Of a stretch of 36,227 bases of DNA, positions 26,589 through 34,675 are shown in pieces. The notes beneath the pieces were generated by a model, which worked only from the letters and a program-made list of their open reading frames with translations, ran no database searches and had not been told where the DNA came from. Position numbers and translations under genes: made by a program. How positions within the stretch are numbered: position 1 is the stretch's first letter; every line of letters starts with the position of its first letter. The DNA comes from Desulfobacula sp. (GTDB lineage: Bacteria > Desulfobacterota > Desulfobacteria > Desulfobacterales > Desulfobacteraceae): positions 1 to 36,227 of the forward strand of contig JAMPXP010000034.1 of NCBI GenBank assembly GCA_023701135.1, in the 5' to 3' direction.

Positions 26589-27797
26589 ATGAACCCCCCT
26601 TATTGTAAAATAGACATGCGCTGCCCCCGCTGCGGGGCGCCCGTGGTTCTGGATGAAACGGAGTGCATTGTTCAGTGCGGTTTCTGCAAGACCCGGCATG
26701 TCCTCCATACCGAACCTTTTCCGTCTTATTACCTGGAGCCGGGCTCTAACCGGCCCCGGGCTTCTGAACTCCTGTTTGTGCCCTATTGGCGGCTCAGAGG
26801 CATGGAATTTTGTTTCAACGGACCGGAACCTGTGTGCCGGGTAATGGACCATTCCTGCCCGGCCGTTGATGGAACCGGGCTGCCGGTTTCCCTTGGCCTC
26901 CGCACCCAGACCCGGCCCCTGAAATTTATCCGCAAGGGGCTTGACGGCATTTTCACGGTTCCGGACATATCAAAGCAAGCCGCCCTGGATCAGATGTCCG
27001 GGGCGAATGGGGACAAAACCTATATCGGGGAAATCCTGAGCCTTATTTTCATGCCTTTTTACCGGGACGGGAGCCGGATGGTGGATGGATTATCAGGACA
27101 GGTCATGGACATGGTGATGCCGGATCTTGCAGCAGATAAGACATTCCCGGCCCATCCCCTTTCCTTTACCCCCTGTCTCTGCCCGGATTGCGGATGGGAC
27201 CTGGACGGCCGGACCGATTCCCTGGTCCTGTCCTGTAAAAACTGCACGAGTTTCTGGCTGATCCGGGAGAAAACATTAAACCGGCTGTCCGCAGTTTTTT
27301 CCGGCCTAGAGCCGGACCCGGCCGTCCTGCTTCCCTTCTGGCGGCTTCAAACGGGCTTCAGCCGCGCAACATGGTCCACCCATGCGGATTTGATGAGACT
27401 TGCCAATGTGCCCAGGGGGGTCACCCGGGATCAGGAGAAACAGGTTCTGGAATTTTATATTCCGGCCTTCAGAATTGCTCCCAAGCTTTTTTTAAGGCTG
27501 GCCAAGCAGATCACCCTGGCCCCACCGGCCCTGGGCCGGGCTGAAAAAATACCGAAAACCGCGCTTTATCCGGTGACCCTGTCCCTGGATGAAGGGCTTC
27601 AGGCGGTCCTGCCGGTATTGAGAACCCTGGTTATCCCAAAAAAAGAAACCCTGGAGATTCTGAAAACGGAAAAATTGACATTGACCGCCTTCAGCCTTGC
27701 GTACCTTTCATTTCAGGCGTCGGGAAATGATTATGTTCAGGGTGAGGCAGGTATCGGTTTCCAGAAAAACGCCCTTCACGCCGGGAATAACTCCTGA
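26589..27797 (+). CDS. Zinc-ribbon protein of unknown function
   Basis: A 402-residue protein I do not recognise. It opens with a CxxC-x17-CxxC ribbon (MRCPRCGAPVVLDETECIV, then QCGFC). A second ribbon sits mid-protein (CLCPDCGWDL to LSCKNC). The rest contains repeats of the type LLFVPYWRLRG / VLLPFWRLQTG, which may be two related domains. The start is uncertain. ATG 26589 is used here because conserved-looking sequence begins there. AAGGAGG at 26527-26533 sits only one base before ATG 26535, too close to serve it, and TTG 26505 is also open. The stop is followed by a 128-bp gap before murI. Confidence 0.6.
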   Translation: MNPPYCKIDMRCPRCGAPVVLDETECIVQCGFCKTRHVLHTEPFPSYYLEPGSNRPRASELLFVPYWRLRGMEFCFNGPEPVCRVMDHSCPAVDGTGLPVSLGLRTQTRPLKFIRKGLDGIFTVPDISKQAALDQMSGANGDKTYIGEILSLIFMPFYRDGSRMVDGLSGQVMDMVMPDLAADKTFPAHPLSFTPCLCPDCGWDLDGRTDSLVLSCKNCTSFWLIREKTLNRLSAVFSGLEPDPAVLLPFWRLQTGFSRATWSTHADLMRLANVPRGVTRDQEKQVLEFYIPAFRIAPKLFLRLAKQITLAPPALGRAEKIPKTALYPVTLSLDEGLQAVLPVLRTLVIPKKETLEILKTEKLTLTAFSLAYLSFQASGNDYVQGEAGIGFQKNALHAGNNS

Positions 27798-27925
27798 GCC
27801 CGCCATGCCTGAATTCGTCCCCGGCCATGCAGGGCTTGCCGGTATTTTGAAGATTGACAAAATCAAAGGCCCGTGTCAGATTGCGGCTGAACTTTGTCAC
27901 AACACCCGGTTTTTTAGGTGGACGG

Positions 27926-28732
27926 ATGCAGGAAACCCCCATACAGCAAAGACCCATCGGCATTTTTGATTCCGGTGTGGGCGGCCTCAGTGTTCTCAAG
28001 GAAGTCAGGAAACTCTTGCCCTTTGAGTCCATCTCCTATTTTGCCGACAGCGGCAACTGTCCCTATGGCTCAAAAACCCGGGAGGAAGTCCTGTTTCTGG
28101 CCCGGAAACACATTGAATTTCTTCTGGAGCAGAACTGCAAGCTGATTGTGATTGCCTGCAATACCATTACGGCCGTTGCCATTGACCATTTCAGATCCGA
28201 ATACGGAATCCCCTTCATCGGTATGGAACCCGCCCTGAAACCGGCGGCGCTCCAGACCAGGACAAAGAAAATCGGGGTCCTGGCCACGGAAAATACCTTT
28301 AACGGCAGACTGTTCAAACAAACTTTTGAAAAACACGCAAACGGTCTGGACGTCTTTATCCAGCCGGGATACGGCCTCGTCGAACTGGTGGAACAGGGCG
28401 AACAGGACAGTGAGACTGCCCGGCAGCTCCTGGAACGCTATCTGACCCCCATGATGGAAAAGGGGGCCGATACCCTGGTGCTGGGCTGCACCCATTATCC
28501 GTTTTTAAAGGACATGATACAGAAGGTGGCCGGCAACCGGCTGGCCATCATCGATCCTTCCGATGCCGTGGCGGCCCAGACCAAAAGAATCCTCATGGAA
28601 TATGGTCTGATATCTGATAGCCGCAGGACACCCCGGTTGAATTTTTTTACCACCGGCGAAAAAAAAATGGCGGAACGCTTTTTCTCTCTTGCCGTGTCCG
28701 GCCCCTTCCGGCTTGAACAGATCGGCCGATAA
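27926..28732 (+). CDS. murI: Glutamate racemase
   Basis: A 268-residue cytoplasmic enzyme making D-glutamate for peptidoglycan. Both catalytic cysteines are in place (VIACNTITA and LGCTHYPF), together with the N-terminal GIFDSGVGGLSVLKEV and YFADSGNCPYG motifs. ATG 27926 is preceded by TAGGTGG; the open frame runs further upstream but without conserved sequence. It is transcribed alone or with the preceding zinc-ribbon gene, and converges on a radical SAM gene 37 bp further on. Confidence 0.95.
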   Translation: MQETPIQQRPIGIFDSGVGGLSVLKEVRKLLPFESISYFADSGNCPYGSKTREEVLFLARKHIEFLLEQNCKLIVIACNTITAVAIDHFRSEYGIPFIGMEPALKPAALQTRTKKIGVLATENTFNGRLFKQTFEKHANGLDVFIQPGYGLVELVEQGEQDSETARQLLERYLTPMMEKGADTLVLGCTHYPFLKDMIQKVAGNRLAIIDPSDAVAAQTKRILMEYGLISDSRRTPRLNFFTTGEKKMAERFFSLAVSGPFRLEQIGR

Positions 28733-28769
28733 CCCCATCAGATATTCTTGCCAGGGCTTTTGCTTTCGG

Positions 28770-29678
28770 TCACCGGACAAGGACCAAGCCCGACGCCCGG
28801 CCCAGCTTAAGAGCGCTTCTGAAGTCTTCCGGCGATAGGGGCAGGGACAGTTCCTTGAACGTTTTGGCCTCCCCCATGGGCCGGTACTGAGACATGAGAT
28901 TGACATGGGTATGGGGTGAGACCTTTTCCTTGAGAAAATCCAATATCCGGCCGGTATCTGAAATCCGTCCCGGCATGACCAGGTGCCGGACCAGAAGCCC
29001 GGACAGGGCAAGACCGTCCTCATCCAGCAGGAGGTCCCCCACCTGGGCCTGCATTTCCAGGACGGCGTTTCGTGCAATTTCCGGGTAATCCCTGGCTTGG
29101 CAGTATCGGTCTGCCGCTTCAGCCTCCCAGAATTTAAAATCCGGCATATAAATATCCACGATGCCCCTTAAGATTTTCAGGGTTTCAACACTGTCATAGC
29201 CCGATGAATTATAGACCAGGGGAAGTCTCAACCCAAGGCCCACCGCAATATCCAGGGCTTTTAAGATCTGGGGCACCACATGGCTGGGGGTTACAAGATT
29301 GATATTGCAGCACCCCATGTTCTGAAGATAGATCATGACGGAAGCGATCTCCTCGGCCTCCATGGCCTGTCCCCGGCCCTCGATGCTGATCTCGTAATTC
29401 TGGCAGAACAGGCATTTGAGATTGCAATGGGAGAAAAAAACAGTGCCAGATCCCCTGTCCCCCACCAGGGGCGGCTCTTCCCCGAAATGGGGGGCAAAAC
29501 TGGCCACCACGGCTTTTTTCCCGGCCCCGCAATACCCTTTTTCATCTCTGTCCCGGTCCACCCGGCATTGCCGGGGGCAAAGGATACAGGGGGACAAAAG
29601 GGCCGTGGCCTGACGGATCTTTTCCGTCAGCGCGCCCGTTTGTGAGGCCCTGACATATCTGGGAATAAATGGGGTCAT
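28770..29678 (-). CDS. Radical SAM protein, pyruvate formate-lyase activase-like
   Basis: A 302-residue protein of the PFL-activating-enzyme-related group (COG1313 type). The radical SAM cluster is bound by Cys85, Cys89 and Cys92 (HCNLKCLFC). An N-terminal cluster of cysteines (Cys31, Cys34, Cys38, Cys50) precedes it and may bind a second metal centre. Downstream segments such as NLVTPSHVVPQI and YNSSGYDSVETL match the family. No glycyl-radical enzyme is nearby, so the partner is unknown. ATG 29678 lies at the end of a promoter-like intergenic region shared with the toxin gene. Confidence 0.88.
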   Translation of the reverse strand: MTPFIPRYVRASQTGALTEKIRQATALLSPCILCPRQCRVDRDRDEKGYCGAGKKAVVASFAPHFGEEPPLVGDRGSGTVFFSHCNLKCLFCQNYEISIEGRGQAMEAEEIASVMIYLQNMGCCNINLVTPSHVVPQILKALDIAVGLGLRLPLVYNSSGYDSVETLKILRGIVDIYMPDFKFWEAEAADRYCQARDYPEIARNAVLEMQAQVGDLLLDEDGLALSGLLVRHLVMPGRISDTGRILDFLKEKVSPHTHVNLMSQYRPMGEAKTFKELSLPLSPEDFRSALKLGRASGLVLVR

Positions 29679-29811
29679 GGATGATCAATGCCCGGATCAT
29701 AAATCATAGTTTATCTATATCCTTATATTTAAAGCAGTTCATGCCTGAAGTCAAAGTTATTGCTGCCCGCTATCGCTGTTTTAGTTCATTGTCTCAGATA
29801 TAAAAATCTCC

Positions 29812-29840
29812 TTGACCATAACCTTATTCGGTAATAATAT
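29812..29840 (+). promoter_or_regulatory. Promoter/operator of the toxin-antitoxin pair
   Basis: TTGACC (29812-29817), a 17-base spacer and TAATAT (29835-29840) form a good sigma70 promoter. The toxin ATG is only 7 bases after the -10, so the message would be leaderless or nearly so, and no Shine-Dalgarno is visible. An inverted repeat TTATT-CGGT-AATAA (29824-29837) overlaps the spacer and -10 and is a likely site for autorepression by the antitoxin. Confidence 0.55.
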
Positions 29841-29846
29841 AACTCC

Positions 29847-30113
29847 ATGCAATACGAGGTCAAAATCAAGAAAAAAGCCCTTCGCGATTTGAAAAAGCTG
29901 CCGGTATATGTGCAGAAATTATTTTTTCTTTTGATTGAAGACCTCAAAGCAGATGGACCGATACAAAGAACTTGGCAGAATTTTTCATCCTTGAGTAATG
30001 ACGCATACCACTGTCATTTGAATTATCGCTATGTGGCATGCTGGACTTACCGGCAAGGGAAAATCGAAATAGAGGTGTATTATGTTGGCTCTCGTGAAAA
30101 AGCCCCGTATTGA
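29847..30113 (+). CDS. RelE/ParE-type toxin
   Basis: An 88-residue basic protein of the RelE/ParE (HigB-like) toxin family: MQYEVKIKKKALRDLKKLP at the start, QKLFFLLIEDLKADGP, NYRYVACWTYRQGKIEIEVYYVGSREKAPY at the end. Such toxins typically cleave mRNA on the ribosome. It precedes and overlaps the antitoxin gene by 32 bp, the toxin-first order of higBA-like pairs. No ribosome binding site is visible. Confidence 0.85.
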   Translation: MQYEVKIKKKALRDLKKLPVYVQKLFFLLIEDLKADGPIQRTWQNFSSLSNDAYHCHLNYRYVACWTYRQGKIEIEVYYVGSREKAPY

Positions 30114-30438
30114 AATATCTCTCCAGGGTGAGCAGGTTGATGAACTTATCGAATGGATCAGAAAAAAATTCGAGGTGGATATTCTCACATCCGATGATGC
30201 CGGGAGTATTGCCATTGAAGAAACTGATTTCTGGAAAGAGATGCAATCCAACAGGGTGGGTAATCTTCTTTCCGGTGCCAGACTTAAGGCGGGTTTGTCC
30301 CAGGCAGGGCTTGCCGAAAAGCTCGGTATTCGCCAGAATATGATCAGCGATTATGAAAGAGGCAGGCGCAGGCTTTCCCTGGCCATGGCCAAACGCATGG
30401 CTGAAATCCTCAATATTAAAATTGAAAGAATTTCTTAA
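30082..30438 (+). CDS. XRE-family antitoxin
   Basis: A 118-residue protein with a C-terminal helix-turn-helix of the XRE/Cro type (GARLKAGLSQAGLAEKLGIR, QNMISDYERGRRRLS, about residues 65-110). The N-terminal half (residues 1-55, PRIEISLQGEQVDELIEWIRKKF) is probably the toxin-neutralising part. It overlaps the toxin by 32 bp and would repress the shared promoter. It converges on the cation ATPase with a 9-bp gap. Confidence 0.88.
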   Translation: MLALVKKPRIEISLQGEQVDELIEWIRKKFEVDILTSDDAGSIAIEETDFWKEMQSNRVGNLLSGARLKAGLSQAGLAEKLGIRQNMISDYERGRRRLSLAMAKRMAEILNIKIERIS

Positions 30439-30447
30439 TTGAATCTA

Positions 30448-32985
30448 TCAGTTGAGCCGGGGAACGATCTTCAAAACTTCCATGAGTCCCACGGCCACAA
30501 AGCCGCCGGCCAGGGCCAGGAAAAAATCAGTTAAGGAAACCGGGCCGAAGCGATAGAGGCTTCGAAGAAAAGGGAGGGTCAGCACCAGTCCCATGACGAT
30601 ACTGGTTCCGGTCATGACCCATTTAAAGGCGCTGTTTTTTTCCTTGAGCATGCTGAGGCCGGACCTGGTGAGGGAGCGGTTGGACAGGATCATGCCCAGG
30701 TTGCAGACCACCAGGGTGAGAAAGGCCAGAGCCCTTGCCGTTTCCGTGGAATGGTCGTGGCGGATGAAGAGGTAGACGGCCAGGGTCACGGCCAGGGTGA
30801 GGCCGCCCTGGAAAAAGCATTTGAGAAGGGTCGAGGGTTCGAAGAGCTTTTCATCCACGCTGCGGGGGTTTCGTTCCATGACGCCGGTGTCATCCTTGTC
30901 CGCCTCAAAAATCAGGGTGCAGGCCGGGTCAATGATCAGCTCAAGAAAAACAATATGCACGGGGAATAAAATCAAAGGCCATTTGAAAAGCACCGGGATG
31001 AGCGAAAGCCCGGCAATGGGGATGTGCACGGAAAGGATGTACATCATGGCCTTTTTCAGATTGTCGTAAATCCGGCGCCCCATACGGACCGCCGTGACAA
31101 TGGAATTGAAATCGTCATCCAGGAGCACCAGGGATGAGGCTTCACGGGCCACATCCGTACCCCGGGCCCCCATGGCCACACCGATGTGGGCGGCTTTCAG
31201 GGCCGGGGCGTCATTGACCCCGTCGCCGGTCATGGCAACGATTTCCTTGTTGATTTTCAGGGCTTTCACGATCCGCAGCTTTTGTTCCGGCACCATGCGG
31301 GCAAAGATGTTGACCTCTTTGATGCGCTCTGCAAGTTCTTCATCGGTGAGGGCTTCCAGTTCAGGGCCGGTGATGTGCCGGTCCGGGTTCCGAAGGCCGA
31401 TCTGCCGGGCAATGCTCATGGCCGTGCCCGGATAGTCGCCGGTGATCATGAGGGTCCGGATGCCGGCGGCGTAGCATTCTTCTATGGCCCCTTTGACATG
31501 GGGCCGGACAGGGTCTTCAAGACCCAGGAGACCTGTGAATTCAAACTGGAAATCGTGCTGTTGTTCCGGCAGGTCTGTTTTTTTATAGCGGCCGGCCGCT
31601 ACGCCGATGACCCGTTTGCCCTGGCTGCTCAGCATATCGATCTTTCCTTCCAGCCATTTCAGTCTTTGGGTATCAAAGTGGCACAGATCGGCAATGGCCT
31701 CGGGAGCGCCTTTGGCGGCGATGATGAGATCCTCGCCCGAGGCGGAGACCCATACCCTGGACATGGCCAGGAGCCCTTTGCTCAAGGGATATTCCCGCTG
31801 GAGGGTCCAGGAGGCGTGCAGGTGTCCGGTATTGGCAAGGGTTCGCTCACCCAGGTCCTTCATGGCTTTTTCCATGGGGTCGAAGGGGTCGGCCGGGCTG
31901 GCAAGGATGGCATATTCGACCACTTCATGGAATTCTTCGGGAAGGGCATCATTGTCTTTTCCCACCCGGAATATCCGGTCTTCAGCCAGAATATCGGATA
32001 CCGTCATCCGGTTCTGGGTCAGGGTCCCTGTTTTATCCACGCAGAGCACCGTGGCCGAGCCTAGGGTCTCAATGGCCGGAACCCGGCGGGTCAGGACCCG
32101 GTATTTTGAAATCCGCCAGGCCCCGAGGGCCATGAAGATGGTGAGAACAACGGGGAATTCTTCGGGCAGGATGGCCATGGCCAGGGACAACCCGGCCAGA
32201 AACCCTTCCATGATTTTTCCCCGGGTCAGACAGAAGACCACCACCACCAGGATGCAGAGCAGGCCGCCGGCAAGGGCAAAGATGCGGACGATATTGCCGG
32301 TCTGGACCTGGAGCGGGGTTCGTTCTTCTTTAATGGATTGAAGGGCCTTGCCGATTATCCCCAATTCGGTCCGGCTTCCCACTGCTTTGATGATGCCCAC
32401 GGCCTGGCCGGACACCACCAGGGTGCCTGAAAATGCAAAAGGATGGTCCTCTCCCCCAGGCTTTCCAATGATGGTGGCCTGATCCGGGGTGGAGGATTTG
32501 CAGACCGGAACGGATTCGCCCGTGAGCAGGGATTCATCCACACAGAAATTCACGGTATGGACCAGGATGCAGTCTGCCGGAACCCGGTCCCCTTCGGCCA
32601 GCAGGATGACATCCCCGCAGACCACTTCCCGTCCGGGGATGCGGATTTTTTCACCCTCCCGGATGACAAAGGCGCGGGGGCTGGACAGGTCCTTCAGGGC
32701 TTCCAGGGCCCGTTCGGTTTTTTTTTCCTGGTAATAGGTGATGCCGATGATGACAAAGACAAAGCCGAGCAGCATGAGGGCTTCCTGGAATTCGCCGGAC
32801 AGCAGATAAAGGGAGCCGCAGGCGATCAGCAACAGGAACATGGGTTCTTTCAGGACCCCGATGAGGATATCCAGGCCGTTTCGCCTGCCCTGGCTCGGCA
32901 ATTCATTGAACCCGTCCTGCTGTTGCCGCCGGAGGACCTCATCTTGGGTCAGGCCCGTCAGTTTTTCATATGCGATTTTTGTCAT
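30448..32985 (-). CDS. Cation-transporting P-type ATPase
   Basis: An 845-residue P-type ATPase resembling calcium/cation pumps (P2-like). Motifs: TGES at 155-158, phosphorylated Asp317 in DKTGTLTQNRMT, MTGDGVNDAPALKAAHIGVAMG hinge and a C-terminal block of membrane helices. The fourth-helix ion-binding motif is PEEFP (274-278) rather than PEGLP of SERCA/PMCA pumps. The helix-6 region reads ELIIDPACTLIFEADKDD. It has an N-terminal cation-ATPase domain and no metal-binding domain. It follows cbiO by 35 bp, so it may be cotranscribed with the nickel/cobalt importer, but calcium or monovalent cation is as likely as a transition metal. Confidence 0.9.
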   Translation of the reverse strand: MTKIAYEKLTGLTQDEVLRRQQQDGFNELPSQGRRNGLDILIGVLKEPMFLLLIACGSLYLLSGEFQEALMLLGFVFVIIGITYYQEKKTERALEALKDLSSPRAFVIREGEKIRIPGREVVCGDVILLAEGDRVPADCILVHTVNFCVDESLLTGESVPVCKSSTPDQATIIGKPGGEDHPFAFSGTLVVSGQAVGIIKAVGSRTELGIIGKALQSIKEERTPLQVQTGNIVRIFALAGGLLCILVVVVFCLTRGKIMEGFLAGLSLAMAILPEEFPVVLTIFMALGAWRISKYRVLTRRVPAIETLGSATVLCVDKTGTLTQNRMTVSDILAEDRIFRVGKDNDALPEEFHEVVEYAILASPADPFDPMEKAMKDLGERTLANTGHLHASWTLQREYPLSKGLLAMSRVWVSASGEDLIIAAKGAPEAIADLCHFDTQRLKWLEGKIDMLSSQGKRVIGVAAGRYKKTDLPEQQHDFQFEFTGLLGLEDPVRPHVKGAIEECYAAGIRTLMITGDYPGTAMSIARQIGLRNPDRHITGPELEALTDEELAERIKEVNIFARMVPEQKLRIVKALKINKEIVAMTGDGVNDAPALKAAHIGVAMGARGTDVAREASSLVLLDDDFNSIVTAVRMGRRIYDNLKKAMMYILSVHIPIAGLSLIPVLFKWPLILFPVHIVFLELIIDPACTLIFEADKDDTGVMERNPRSVDEKLFEPSTLLKCFFQGGLTLAVTLAVYLFIRHDHSTETARALAFLTLVVCNLGMILSNRSLTRSGLSMLKEKNSAFKWVMTGTSIVMGLVLTLPFLRSLYRFGPVSLTDFFLALAGGFVAVGLMEVLKIVPRLN

Positions 32986-33020
32986 TGCTCATCCTATGTC
33001 CTATGGGGGAAATACAAAAA

Positions 33021-33821
33021 TCAGTGGTGATGGTGATCATGATCATGATCGTGATCGTGCGTCTTTTTTTTGTTCAGCGGGACCGGATTATATTCCTGCA
33101 TCCTCAGCGGTTTTTCAAGGCCGCTTTTTAAAAGAAGGTCTTCATTCCTGAAAATATCCAGGGTGGGGCCGTCGGCCGTGATGGTTCCCTTGTGCAGGAC
33201 AATGGTTCTCTCACACACATCCAGAGCCATGTCAAGGTCGTGGGTGGCAATGATTTTGGTATGCTCAAAGCTTTGGAGAAGGCGGATGAGACGCTTGCGC
33301 GACAGGGGGTCAAGGTTCGAGGTCGGCTCGTCCATGACCAGGATGTCGGGGGAGACGGCCAGGATGGCGGCAATGGCAACGGCCCTTTTTTCACCGCCGG
33401 ATAATTTATGGGGCGGCCGGTTTCTCAGATGGGAAGCGCCCACGGTCTCAAGAGCATGGATGACCCGCTCTTCCACCTCCTGTTCCGGCAGGCCGAGATT
33501 CATGGGGCCAAAGGCCACGTCATCAAACACCGTGGGCATGAAAAGCTGGTCGTCCGGGTCCTGGAACACCATGCCCAGGGATCGTCTGACCGCTTTCAGG
33601 GTCTTTGAGGTCAATGTATCATCACCGATGCGGATGTTCCCTTTTGCCGAGGTCAGGCACCCGTTGAGATGGAGCAGCAAGGTGGATTTCCCCGCACCGT
33701 TGGCGCCCACCAGGGCCACGGATTCCCCGTGGGTGATGGTAAAGGAGATGCCGTTGATTCCCCTGGTTCCGTCGGGATAGACATAGTAAAGGTTGTCGGC
33801 CTTGACAATATGGTGACTCAT
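33021..33821 (-). CDS. cbiO: Nickel/cobalt ECF importer ATPase with His-rich tail
   Basis: A 266-residue ABC ATPase of the CbiO/NikO group: Walker A GANGAGKSTLL, LSGGEKRAVAIAAIL signature, Walker B ILVMDEPTSNLDP and a switch His (ATHDLD). The last residues form an alternating His-Asp then poly-His tail (HDHDHDHDHHHH), encoded by an imperfect hexamer repeat near 33024-33060. The tail could hold nickel or cobalt at the pump. The ATG immediately follows the cbiQ stop (TAAATG). It energises the importer. Confidence 0.93.
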   Translation of the reverse strand: MSHHIVKADNLYYVYPDGTRGINGISFTITHGESVALVGANGAGKSTLLLHLNGCLTSAKGNIRIGDDTLTSKTLKAVRRSLGMVFQDPDDQLFMPTVFDDVAFGPMNLGLPEQEVEERVIHALETVGASHLRNRPPHKLSGGEKRAVAIAAILAVSPDILVMDEPTSNLDPLSRKRLIRLLQSFEHTKIIATHDLDMALDVCERTIVLHKGTITADGPTLDIFRNEDLLLKSGLEKPLRMQEYNPVPLNKKKTHDHDHDHDHHHH

Positions 33822-34631
33822 TTAAAAAACCCCTGCAATAAGATTGCCCATGTAAACCGGCAGATTATAGCACCGGGCCAGGATGAAGAAAAGGGACCAG
33901 AAAAAAACAAAGGTTGTTTCCCTATATCCGAAGGCCATGGGCCGTGAGATGCGGATATGCCCGTCAAAGCCTCGGCAGAGCATGGCCAGATGGATGCGCT
34001 GGGCCCGATCCAGGGTTCTGAGCAGCAACTGCCCCAGAAGGGGGACAAAGACTTTAAAGCGCATGCCGCCGGAATCAAAGGAGCGCAGCGATCTGGCCCG
34101 GATCATGCGGGAGGCCTCCTCAACCAGGACAAAGAGATAGCGGTATAAGAAAAGAAGCTGAACCACAAAGGGAGAAGGGACTTTGAGTTTTTCAAGGGCC
34201 ATGCACACGCCGTTGAACCCGGTGAGGCAGATGAGGATCAGGGCCGCGCCCACGGTCAGGGCAAAACGGATCAGGATGGAAAAAAAGGACACCCAGCCCC
34301 CGGACAGGGAAAGAAACCCCAGGTCCAGGAGGGGCCGGGTATCTAAAAGCGGGTTGAAAATGCCGATCAATAGGGCAAAAGGAGAGACCAGCAGGATTTT
34401 TTTCAACAGATAGAGAACCGGGAGATCGGCGCCGACCACCATGGCCACGGGATAGATGACAAAGGGGATCATCATGGATATTTCATATTTCCCCAGGGAG
34501 ACCACCGTGATGATAAACACCAGGGTGGTGATGAGTTTTGCCCGGGGATCAAGGCGGTGAAGGCCTGTGCTGCCCGAAGCCAGCGTATCCATGGTCCGGA
34601 TGTCAAACAGGTTGTTTTCAATGGCAGCCAT
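33822..34631 (-). CDS. cbiQ: Nickel/cobalt ECF importer transmembrane (T) component
   Basis: A 269-residue membrane protein of the CbiQ/EcfT family. It starts with the cytoplasmic HRLDPRAKLI motif, has several membrane helices (about residues 28-60, 70-85, 110-150, 245-262), and carries the coupling helices with conserved ARG-type motifs (ASRMIRARSLRSF and QRIHLAMLCRGFDG). It joins the S component CbiM to the ATPase CbiO. It lies 44 bp after cbiM and ends directly at cbiO. Confidence 0.92.
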   Translation of the reverse strand: MAAIENNLFDIRTMDTLASGSTGLHRLDPRAKLITTLVFIITVVSLGKYEISMMIPFVIYPVAMVVGADLPVLYLLKKILLVSPFALLIGIFNPLLDTRPLLDLGFLSLSGGWVSFFSILIRFALTVGAALILICLTGFNGVCMALEKLKVPSPFVVQLLFLYRYLFVLVEEASRMIRARSLRSFDSGGMRFKVFVPLLGQLLLRTLDRAQRIHLAMLCRGFDGHIRISRPMAFGYRETTFVFFWSLFFILARCYNLPVYMGNLIAGVF

Positions 34632-34675
34632 TTATATCCTTACCCCGGGCAAAAAATATGGCCCGGGGCATTGTT

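Noticed and set aside
31186-32341. Two long plus-strand open frames (292 and 244 residues)
   Set aside because: Both are antisense to the P-type ATPase, whose motifs are clear; no independent coding signal.
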